Positions 49,718 to 56,938 of a stretch of DNA of 64,000 bases are shown here, piece by piece; position 1 is the first letter of the stretch; each line of letters starts with the position of its first letter. The translations under genes were made by a program, and so were the position numbers. The stretch is taken from the NCBI GenBank assembly GCA_028277745.1, contig JANQFR010000015.1, positions 43,424-107,423 on the forward strand. Reading direction: 5' to 3'. The stretch comes from Phycisphaeraceae bacterium (lineage in GTDB: Bacteria > Planctomycetota > Phycisphaerae > Phycisphaerales > Phycisphaeraceae). The notes beneath the pieces are model-generated. The model saw nothing but the letters and a program-made list of their open reading frames with translations, was not told where the DNA came from and searched no databases.

Positions 49718-50275
49718 ATGCGATGGGCGACGGCCATGCTGATCGTGGGGTTGATGACCGGTTGCGGGCAGGAGCGCGTGACCGATCCGCCTCGGACGGC
49801 GACTGAGCAGTTCCTCATCTCCGCGGCGGCGCGGCGGGCGGTGGCCCAGCTCTCGACCGACGCCATGCGCGACCGCCTGGTGTTCATGGACACCCGATTT
49901 TTTGAAACGGTCGATCACCCCTACGTGCTGGGGGAGCTGCGGGCTCATCTGCTGCTTAACGGCGTCCGCCTCGTCGAGGAGCGTGACGGGGCGCAGATCG
50001 TGATGGAGGTCCGCAGCGGCGGGATCGGGGTCGATCGGCACGGCGGGCTGATCGGCATCCCCGAGACCCTGCTGACGCCTGACATCTCCATCGTGAAAGA
50101 TGTCCAGCAGATGGGTTACGCGAGCATCGCCTACATCGCCTACTGGCGGGAGAGCGGCGAGGTCGTGACGAGTTCGGGCCCGCATGTCGGGCGGTCCTAC
50201 CGCGACGACTGGTGGTTGTTTGGATCGGGCCCGCGGTCGGCCGGGGACATCGCCACGATCAACCTGGAAGAGTAG
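49718..50275 (+). CDS. Putative lipoprotein of unknown function
   Basis: A 185-residue protein with a lipoprotein signal: MLIVGLMTGC, where Cys at about residue 16 would be acylated. The mature part includes DTRFFETVDHPYVLGELRAH and WRESGEVVTSSGPHVGRSY, like DUF6655-type planctomycete lipoproteins, but I have only memory of that family. It is divergent from the RDD gene and its stop is three bases before the GTG start of the AsmA-like gene, so the two are co-translated and may act together in the envelope. Confidence 0.75.
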   Translation: MRWATAMLIVGLMTGCGQERVTDPPRTATEQFLISAAARRAVAQLSTDAMRDRLVFMDTRFFETVDHPYVLGELRAHLLLNGVRLVEERDGAQIVMEVRSGGIGVDRHGGLIGIPETLLTPDISIVKDVQQMGYASIAYIAYWRESGEVVTSSGPHVGRSYRDDWWLFGSGPRSAGDIATINLEE

Positions 50276-50278
50276 CCG

Positions 50279-53200
50279 GTGCAGCAGACGCCGAAAGCCC
50301 AACCCGCTGACCGACCGCGCCGCCGCGGGCGTTGGCGCCGCGTGATCGGGCTGGCGATCCTGGCGCTGCTGTTGCTGCTGGGGGTGATCCAGGGCGTGCT
50401 CTGGAGCAACATCCCCCGCAACATGCTCAACCGCGACCTGGACCGCATGCTGGGCATGGACGTGGACGTCCGGGTGCTGTCGGTCGGCTGGTTCGGAAAC
50501 ACGACGGCGCAGTCGTTGCAGGTCACGCTTCCGCTGGGCGAGGGGCCGATCCTCACCGCGCCGCGGGTGCGGGTGCGTCACACCGCGTTGCCGTGGTTGT
50601 TGCTGGGCTATGGGATCGAGCTGAAATCGATCGAGCTGACGGACCCGCTGATCACGGTGCGCCAGCGTCCCGACGGGTCGTGGAATGTGATGGAGGCGTG
50701 GGAAAGCCTGACCCTGCCCGACGCGGCGGGGGGCTCGGCCGAGCCGCAACGGGTGCTGGAGCTGCCGGACCTGACGCTGTTGCGGGGTCGGCTGGACCTG
50801 CTGCCCCTGAACGGCTCGCCGATGCGGCTGGACCGCGTGGCGTTCGAGGGGAGGACGGCGCGGAACCTCAGCTACGAATTTCGGGCCGACGTGCCCGGCC
50901 TGTTGGAGACGCACGGCCGCCTCGCGCGGATCGCGCCCTGGTCGCACGAGTTGACATTTAAGGCCGGAGCGGTGGGCGAGTTGCTGACGATGTTCACGGG
51001 CGTCCCGCTGAAGCCGTTGGGCGCCGGAGGGCGTTGGCGCGGCCGGGCCGAGGCCGGCGCTCTCACGGGCAGGCTTCATCTGGAGCACGCCGAGCACGCC
51101 TTGGTTGAGATGACGGGCATGACGGGCGTGACGCTGGCGTGGGCGGGGCCGACGCTGACCCTCGAGCCCGAGTCATTGAAGGTCGAGTTGAAGCACGATC
51201 CGGTCCGGCCGCTGACACTGGCGGGCGGGCGGGCGGTGTTCAGCGGCGACACCCTGACGACCCAGCGCCTGCTCGTGCGCGGGTATGACGGCGACGCCCA
51301 GGTCACGTCCTCCATCAACCTCGTCGATCAAAGCGGCCAGGTCGAGATGGAGTGGGAAGACGTCGTGTGGCCCACCGGCTTCAGGCACGGCGGCGACCTG
51401 CGGGCGGAGCTCAAGGGCGCCGACCGGTTCGGGCCGATGCGGCTCCAGGTCACGGCCGAGACGATCGGCGTCAGCCGGCTGATCGACTGGCGCGCCGATC
51501 TGGTCCTGGACGCCAGCGGGCCGAGCTGGGCGGACCTGGTCGCCCAACTTCAGGTCAACGAACTGCGGTTGTCGCGCGGGCAGGCGGCGTACCGCCCCCC
51601 GGACCTGTCGACCCGAATCCGCCTGGACGATCAGGCGCTGACGGTCAGCCAACTCAGCCCCACCGGCTCGGACAGCGACCTGCGCCTGTCCGGCGGCGGG
51701 GCGTTCGACTTCGGCTCCGGGGTCTGGTCGGCGTCCTTTCTGTGCGAGCAGTTCCAGATGGCGGGCGTGCCCGAGCCGATCAGCGCCCTGGTGGTAGAGG
51801 CCCAGGGCAACCCCGAGCGGGTCGACCTTAGCCGGGCGGAACTGCAGGCCGCCAACCTCGACCTCGCCATGGTGGGGTCGTTGGTCTACGAGCGTCCCGA
51901 GCCGCTGGAGATCGATGTGACCCTGCGTCAGGCCGCGCTGCCCGAGGGGCCGATCGAGCAGCTGTCGTTCGACGCCCGGCGGCTGTCGGGCCAGCTCAAG
52001 GTGTACGGCACGGTTCAGCCGCTGGCGTTGCGGAGCGAGGGAGAACTCAAGGCCCTGGACTTCCGGTTCGGCGGCGAGCCGATCGGCGACGTGAACCTGC
52101 GGGTCGCGGGCGACGTGGACGAGACGCGGGCCGAGCTCAGCGCCGCGGCGGTCGAATGGCTCGGCAGCCAATGGAGCCTGCGCACCGACTACACCTTCGC
52201 CGACCAGTCGTGGCGGTTCTACGCCGAGGCGGCGGGCCTGGACCTCTCGCTGGCCAAGACGCTGTTCGATGTCGCCCCGGGCCTGCGGGGCCGGGTCGAC
52301 CTGTCGCTGGTCGCCGCCACGCGGGGCTGGTCCATCCACAACGGCTCGCTCCGCGGCGCCATGAAGATCGCCGACTTCAGCGTCGGCCACTTCCACGCCG
52401 ACGCCATCGAAGCCCAGCTGCGCAGCCCCGCCGGTTCGGATGACCTGGAGATCACCGACCTCGTCGCCACGCGCGGCGACGGCAAGGCCGTGGGCGCGCT
52501 GGCGTTCGACACCAGCCAACTCGGCCGGATCAACGTCGACCTGCAGATCGATGACTGGCCCCTCGAGCTGGTCCCCGGCGACACCCTGGGCTGCCTGGTC
52601 AACGGCCGGGTGGTGACCGACGGCGACCTCGCCCGACGCCAGGGCCAGGGCCGGGCCAGGGTCTCGTTCACCCTCAGACACGGCGAGAACAACCTGGGCG
52701 AGCTGCGGGCCGCCGCCAGGCTCGACGGGTCGATCCTGACCATCGGCCGGGTGGGCGGCGACGTGCTGGACGCCCACATCGACGGCAGCGCCCGGATCAA
52801 CCTGGAGCACCCCGAGTTCAGCGTCGCCGACCTGGTCTGGGAGAACCTGCGGCTCAGCGGGTTCGAGACCTACGCCGCGCTGCTGGGCGAGACCCGCGGC
52901 ACGGTGTCCGGCCGCATCCGCCTCGACCGCACCGAAGACCCCCAGGCCCTCAGCCCGGTGCAGATCACCCTGTCCATGACCGGGCAGGACGCCGCGTTCC
53001 GGACCATCGACTTCACCTCCGCGACGGCGATCGGGTACCTCGAACCGCACCGGTTCATCCTCTCGGACTGCGACGTTCAGGCCGCCGGCGGCGAGTTGGA
53101 CCTCTGGGGGCGGTATTCCACGCAGACCGACGGCGGGGTGTTGTACGTCAACCTCACCGCGGATGACGTCGGCATCGCCAAGCTCATCAGCGCCGCGAAC

Positions 53201-53728
53201 CCCGACAACCCCGAGCCCAGCGTAGGCCTGCTCGACGGCAACGCCGTGCTGATCCTCCACGCCCAGCGCCCGCGTGATTTTCTCTGCACCGGCGGCTTCG
53301 ACCTGCACGACTCGGACCTGGCCACGGTCCCGATCTTCACCCGCCTCTTCTCCCTGCTGCGGCTCGACCTCACCAGCCGGCCTCAAGGCTCGGGCTCGGC
53401 CAAGTTCCACATCGACGGCGGCCGGTTCACCGCCGATCAGATCCGTTACCAGAACCGCGGCGCCCAGGTGCTCATGGAATTCAGCCTGGAAGACATCTAT
53501 CAGGGCCGCGACAGCCCGCTGAACGGGTTCGCCATCGTCACGCTGACGCCGCTGCCCAATTTCGACTTCTTCGCCACGATCAACGAGCTGTTCCGCGCGT
53601 TTCAGGTCGACGCCAACCCTTACGTGATCGCGGGGACCTTCGAAGACCCGACCGTCCGCAAGGTGCCGTTCCAGGAGCTGACCAACTCGATCCGCAACTT
53701 CTTCGGCCGGCAACTCCAGACGAACTGA
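50279..53728 (+). CDS. AsmA-like membrane-anchored giant
   Basis: A 1149-residue protein with a basic N-terminus, one membrane segment (VIGLAILALLLLLGVIQGVLW) and then NRMLG-type sequence: LNRDLDRMLGMDVDVRVLSVGWFG, matching AsmA/DUF3971 openings. Beta-strand repeats fill the rest; the C-terminus has LNGFAIVTLTPLPNFDFFATINELF like the end of AsmA/TamB-group proteins. The GTG start lies three bases after the lipoprotein stop. It is a distant paralogue of the gene at 28995-32693. Lipid transport in the envelope is the likely but unproven role. Confidence 0.8.
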   Translation: MQQTPKAQPADRPRRRGRWRRVIGLAILALLLLLGVIQGVLWSNIPRNMLNRDLDRMLGMDVDVRVLSVGWFGNTTAQSLQVTLPLGEGPILTAPRVRVRHTALPWLLLGYGIELKSIELTDPLITVRQRPDGSWNVMEAWESLTLPDAAGGSAEPQRVLELPDLTLLRGRLDLLPLNGSPMRLDRVAFEGRTARNLSYEFRADVPGLLETHGRLARIAPWSHELTFKAGAVGELLTMFTGVPLKPLGAGGRWRGRAEAGALTGRLHLEHAEHALVEMTGMTGVTLAWAGPTLTLEPESLKVELKHDPVRPLTLAGGRAVFSGDTLTTQRLLVRGYDGDAQVTSSINLVDQSGQVEMEWEDVVWPTGFRHGGDLRAELKGADRFGPMRLQVTAETIGVSRLIDWRADLVLDASGPSWADLVAQLQVNELRLSRGQAAYRPPDLSTRIRLDDQALTVSQLSPTGSDSDLRLSGGGAFDFGSGVWSASFLCEQFQMAGVPEPISALVVEAQGNPERVDLSRAELQAANLDLAMVGSLVYERPEPLEIDVTLRQAALPEGPIEQLSFDARRLSGQLKVYGTVQPLALRSEGELKALDFRFGGEPIGDVNLRVAGDVDETRAELSAAAVEWLGSQWSLRTDYTFADQSWRFYAEAAGLDLSLAKTLFDVAPGLRGRVDLSLVAATRGWSIHNGSLRGAMKIADFSVGHFHADAIEAQLRSPAGSDDLEITDLVATRGDGKAVGALAFDTSQLGRINVDLQIDDWPLELVPGDTLGCLVNGRVVTDGDLARRQGQGRARVSFTLRHGENNLGELRAAARLDGSILTIGRVGGDVLDAHIDGSARINLEHPEFSVADLVWENLRLSGFETYAALLGETRGTVSGRIRLDRTEDPQALSPVQITLSMTGQDAAFRTIDFTSATAIGYLEPHRFILSDCDVQAAGGELDLWGRYSTQTDGGVLYVNLTADDVGIAKLISAANPDNPEPSVGLLDGNAVLILHAQRPRDFLCTGGFDLHDSDLATVPIFTRLFSLLRLDLTSRPQGSGSAKFHIDGGRFTADQIRYQNRGAQVLMEFSLEDIYQGRDSPLNGFAIVTLTPLPNFDFFATINELFRAFQVDANPYVIAGTFEDPTVRKVPFQELTNSIRNFFGRQLQTN

Positions 53729-53752
53729 TCCGTTATATGTGCGTGTGTGGGG

Positions 53753-53782
53753 GAAGCCCGGGGATCGCAATCCCTGGGCTTC
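53753..53782. repeat. 30-base dispersed palindrome, copy 2
   Basis: GAAGCCCGGGGATCG and CAATCCCTGGGCTTC are reverse complements except at two positions. Length and core equal those of the palindrome at 32702-32731. It begins 24 bases after the stop of the second AsmA-like gene. Confidence 0.75.
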
Positions 53783-53855
53783 GATGGCGCTGATGCAATA
53801 GCCGACCGGGGCGGGGCGTTCTGCCGGACGTCATCGGTCTTGCAGGAGTGCCGCC

Positions 53856-54038
53856 ATGTCGATCGACCGTCGGATCATCGCGTTATCGTTGGCGGGGGCG
53901 GTGCTGGCCGTGGGGGTGGTGATGCAGGGTGTGGCGGTGATGGAGCATTTCCTGGGGGAGCCTCAAGTCTCGGCCGAGACCGCCTCGGATGAGTCGCCCC
54001 AGCGGCTGGCCGCCCGCCGTGCCGGCGATATCGACTGA
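53856..54038 (+). CDS. Small single-span membrane protein
   Basis: A 60-residue frame with one hydrophobic segment (IIALSLAGAVLAVGVVMQGVAVM) after a short basic start, then an acidic and Ser-rich end. AGGAG stands eight bases before the ATG. The stop is 58 bases before cdsA, so it may be cotranscribed. No family is recognised. Overlapping minus-strand frames look like shadows. Confidence 0.6.
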   Translation: MSIDRRIIALSLAGAVLAVGVVMQGVAVMEHFLGEPQVSAETASDESPQRLAARRAGDID

Positions 54039-54096
54039 ACGCCCCAACCGGTCCCCGGATGCGCCGGGCGGCCGCATCGCGGTACACTTTGCGGCG

Positions 54097-55068
54097 ATGC
54101 TCCGCTACCGCCTGATCTTCGGCCCGCTCATGATCGTGGGCCTGCTGCTGATCCTTCTGTTCGACGACTGGCTCGACCGCGTCGAGCTCCAAGACACGTT
54201 CTGGCAGCCGCTGTTCCTCGGCCGGCGGCACCTGCCCGCTGGCCTGCTCATGCTGGTGTTCCTCCTGGTCGCGATTGCCCTGGGCACCCGTGAGCTGGCG
54301 GCCATCATCCGCGCCAAGTACATCAGCGCCGACCCGTTCGTGCTCTGGCTGGCGGGGACGCTGGGCTGCGTGCTGATGTACATCATCCCGTACCAGATGG
54401 AGTCGCAGCCGACGATCGCCATCTACGCGTCGGTGATGGTGGGGCTGTTCCTGCTGAGCCTGCAGCGTTACACCCGGCAGAAGCGGACCGAGGGCGCGGT
54501 CGTGGCCGCCAGCGTCACGATGTTCGCGTTCATCTACATGGGCGTCCTGCCGGGCTTTTTCCTGCTGATCCGGCGGTGGGAGTCGGCGTGGATGATCGCG
54601 GCGATCATCCTGATCACCAAGTCCAGCGACATCGGGGCCTATTTCACCGGCCGGGCGATCGGCCGGCACAAGCTGATCCCCTGGCTGAGCCCTGGCAAGA
54701 CCTGGGAGGGGGTCGTGGGGGGGCTAATCAGCTCGGCCCTCGTGGCGATCGGGCTGGCGGCGTTGAGCAACGCCTACGACCTTGCCGGCGTCTGGGACCC
54801 CCAACTGGGCGATCGGGTGACGGTGTACTACCCGTGGTGGTTCGCGGGCCTGGCGGGCCTGCTCTTTGGGGTGGTGGGGGTGGTGGGCGACCTCACCGCG
54901 TCGCTCTTCAAGCGGGACGCGGGCATCAAGGACTCGGGCCAATCGATCCCCGGCTTTGGCGGGGTGCTGGACGTGGTCGATTCGCCCATCCTCGTGGCCC
55001 CACTCGCGTACTGGCTGCTGGCCCTGGGGGCGTCGCTCTGGTCGGCCGCCCCGGTGACCGGATCGTAA
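54097..55068 (+). CDS. cdsA: CdsA, phosphatidate cytidylyltransferase
   Basis: A 323-residue membrane enzyme that makes CDP-diacylglycerol for phospholipid synthesis. About eight hydrophobic segments are seen, and the signature region near residues 268-296 reads SLFKRDAGIKDSGQSIPGFG followed by GVLDVVDS. Relative to the common signature, the His of PGHGG is Phe and the Arg of DR is Val; the metal-site Lys/Asp residues are kept. The Met at 54097 begins at the first helix; the frame is open from 53989. Confidence 0.92.
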   Translation: MLRYRLIFGPLMIVGLLLILLFDDWLDRVELQDTFWQPLFLGRRHLPAGLLMLVFLLVAIALGTRELAAIIRAKYISADPFVLWLAGTLGCVLMYIIPYQMESQPTIAIYASVMVGLFLLSLQRYTRQKRTEGAVVAASVTMFAFIYMGVLPGFFLLIRRWESAWMIAAIILITKSSDIGAYFTGRAIGRHKLIPWLSPGKTWEGVVGGLISSALVAIGLAALSNAYDLAGVWDPQLGDRVTVYYPWWFAGLAGLLFGVVGVVGDLTASLFKRDAGIKDSGQSIPGFGGVLDVVDSPILVAPLAYWLLALGASLWSAAPVTGS

Positions 55069-55095
55069 AATCCCCGTCGTTTCCCGACCAGACTG

Positions 55096-55159
55096 GCTTG
55101 CATCCGCCCAATGACCGATATAATGCGATGTGAAGGGTCCGGCATGTTGTCCGGACCCT
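55096..55159 (+). promoter_or_regulatory. infC promoter and leader hairpin
   Basis: TATAAT at 55119-55124 with a weak -35 (CTTGCA at about 55097-55102) gives a start near 55131. A perfect 9-base stem AGGGTCCGG/CCGGACCCT at 55134-55142 and 55151-55159 opens the transcript. The hairpin lies well before the translation start at 55195, so it may act in leader control. Confidence 0.6.
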
Positions 55160-55194
55160 GTTGTGTGAACCGTCCATCCACGGAGACCTGTACC

Positions 55195-55803
55195 ATCGCC
55201 AGACGATTTCGCCCGCAGCCCAAGGACACCGGCAAACGCCTGCGTGTCAACGACCAGATCCGCATCTCTCCCATCCGGCTCATCGACGATGAAAACGAAC
55301 AGGTCGGCGTGATCGCCCTTGATGAGGCCAAGCAGCGCGCCCGCAACGCCGGCCTCGATCTGGTCGAGGTTTCGCCCAACTCCGAGCCCCCCGTTTGCCG
55401 CATCATGGACTACGGCAAGTGGAAGTACGCCCAGCGCAAGAAAGAACAGAAGGCCAAGGCCCACGCCAAGCAGTCCGAGCTCAAGGGCATGCGCCTGCGT
55501 CCCAAGATCGATGACCACGACCTGGGCATCAAGGTCAACAAAGCCCGCGCGTTCCTCGAAGATGGCGACAAGGTGCAGTTCACCATGCTCTTCCGCGGCC
55601 GCGAGATGGCCCACCAGAACCTAGGCATGCGGACGATGCATGACGTTATCGCCTCGCTCGAAGACGTCTCCAAGGTCGAGGCCCCCCCCAAGATGATGGG
55701 GCGGCGGATGACCATGGTGCTCGCGCCGGACAAGAAGCACAAGACCGAGAAACCCAAGGCCGACCAACCCGCCACCGAGCCCGTCGAGGCGGGGGCTCGA
55801 TAA
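55195..55803 (+). CDS. infC: Translation initiation factor IF-3 with an apparent AUC start
   Basis: A 202-residue IF-3. It binds the 30S subunit and proofreads the start codon. RVNDQIRISPIRLIDDENEQ, LDLVEVSPNSEPPVCRIMDY and FRGREMAHQNLGM are diagnostic. The only in-frame ATGs (55111 and 55144) lie upstream of or in the leader hairpin; ATC at 55195 has GGAG nine bases upstream and precedes the conserved basic start ARRFRPQ. IF-3 genes use AUU or AUC starts in several bacteria, allowing autoregulation by IF-3 itself. The C-terminus has a short charged extension. Confidence 0.93.
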   Translation: MARRFRPQPKDTGKRLRVNDQIRISPIRLIDDENEQVGVIALDEAKQRARNAGLDLVEVSPNSEPPVCRIMDYGKWKYAQRKKEQKAKAHAKQSELKGMRLRPKIDDHDLGIKVNKARAFLEDGDKVQFTMLFRGREMAHQNLGMRTMHDVIASLEDVSKVEAPPKMMGRRMTMVLAPDKKHKTEKPKADQPATEPVEAGAR

Positions 55804-55825
55804 CGCCCCCTCCCCCCTGCGCCGA

Positions 55826-55908
55826 GAAGCCGGACCTGAGCAAAGCGAAGGTCCGGATCGGCTCGGCGAAAACCCATCCGGACCTTCGCTTTGCTCAGGT
55901 CCGGCTTC
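55826..55908. terminator. Perfect 33-base inverted repeat between convergent genes
   Basis: Arms at 55826-55858 and 55876-55908 are exact reverse complements (GAAGCCGGACCTGAGCAAAG... and its mirror) with a 17-base loop. It fills the gap between infC (plus) and the glycosidase (minus), ending one base before the latter's stop codon. It would form a very stable bidirectional terminator and belongs to the repeat family also seen at 61573 and 63801. Confidence 0.85.
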
Positions 55909-55909
55909 A

Positions 55910-56908
55910 TCACAAGCTCAGAGCCTGGAGGCTTTTGAAGAAGCTGCGCTTCCGTTCGGAACGGACCCCCCAGTCCGCGGGCATGCTCTGGTAGCCGTCC
56001 TCAAACCCTTCGCCGTCCATGCGGTAGTCAAAAAAGCCCCACCCCGCGCCGCTGTCGACGGCGGCCAGCATGTGGTTGTCGTCACGGTCGAAATCGAAGT
56101 GATCGTCTTCGTTGATCACGACGGGCTGGCCGCGGTATCCCTCGACCGCGCGGGACTCACGGACCAGCGCCCGGATGCCGTCGGGATCGGGCACGCCGTT
56201 GCCGTGCAGCAGCACGAAGTCGGCGACCCGGGCCACGTTCGGCGTCAGGCGCGTGCCGCCGCTGTAGCTCGTACTCACCAGCAGCCGCCCGTCGCTTCGC
56301 TGCTGAACCCGGCGGATCAATTCGTGGGCGCGCGGCGCCTTGAGGATCGGGTGGGTGTAGCAGATGTCGCACTCGTTGGCGATCTCGATCAATACGTGCC
56401 GGTCGCCGCGGTCGAGCAGCCAGTCGGTCGCCTCGTCGGCCGCGCGCATCACCGCCGCCTCGTCGTCGAGCCGATGGTCCTGGCCGAAATAGAAAAAACC
56501 CAGGATGACCGCCATCCCCAGCTCGTCGGCCCGATCGAGCACCCGCGCCATGCGTTCGGCGTAGTCGCTGCGCAGCGAGCCGTCGGCTTCATAAGCCGAG
56601 TTCCGCCACGGCTGCTCCTGGCTGTAGCCCTGCGGGCTGCCGCCCTGGAAGTTGATCGTGAACGCCACGAGCCCGTGCTCGCGCCACGTCGGCATGGCGG
56701 CCAGGAATGCGTCGGTATTCCGCCGGGGGTCCCACGGGCCGTCGGGGTAGTCCCACATCGGCCGGGTCTGCGGGTTCAGGTCGTCGAACACGCCCTGCAC
56801 CATCCGACTGTTCATGAGCAGGCCCTCGAGGCGGGTCCCCTCGTAGGTCGGCCGGCCGTTGATGAGGAACCGCGAGCCTTCGATCGCAACGGTGGTGGGT
56901 TGGGTCAT
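55910..56908 (-). CDS. Putative clan GH-A type glycoside hydrolase
   Basis: A 332-residue (beta/alpha)8-barrel-like protein. FLINGRPTYEGTRLEGLLMN opens the barrel. LIEIANECDI at about residues 173-182 fits the Asn-Glu acid/base motif of clan GH-A (Glu179), and VVINEDDH with Glu267 is a candidate nucleophile on a later strand. No signal peptide is seen. An AGGAGG site lies six bases before the ATG. It is related in layout to GH5/GH2-like enzymes but the family is not certain; the substrate is unknown. Confidence 0.7.
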   Translation of the reverse strand: MTQPTTVAIEGSRFLINGRPTYEGTRLEGLLMNSRMVQGVFDDLNPQTRPMWDYPDGPWDPRRNTDAFLAAMPTWREHGLVAFTINFQGGSPQGYSQEQPWRNSAYEADGSLRSDYAERMARVLDRADELGMAVILGFFYFGQDHRLDDEAAVMRAADEATDWLLDRGDRHVLIEIANECDICYTHPILKAPRAHELIRRVQQRSDGRLLVSTSYSGGTRLTPNVARVADFVLLHGNGVPDPDGIRALVRESRAVEGYRGQPVVINEDDHFDFDRDDNHMLAAVDSGAGWGFFDYRMDGEGFEDGYQSMPADWGVRSERKRSFFKSLQALSL

Positions 56909-56938
56909 CAGACGCCTCCTGGCGCCGCGAGTGTAGCC

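Noticed and set aside
51173..53770. 865-codon minus-strand open frame opposite the second AsmA-like gene
   Set aside because: No recognisable domain, shadow-like composition, and the plus-strand gene has a clear membrane anchor and family match.
55111..55194. ATG at 55111 or 55144 as infC start
   Set aside because: The first precedes the predicted transcript start and the second is in a hairpin loop; the encoded residues are not IF-3-like.
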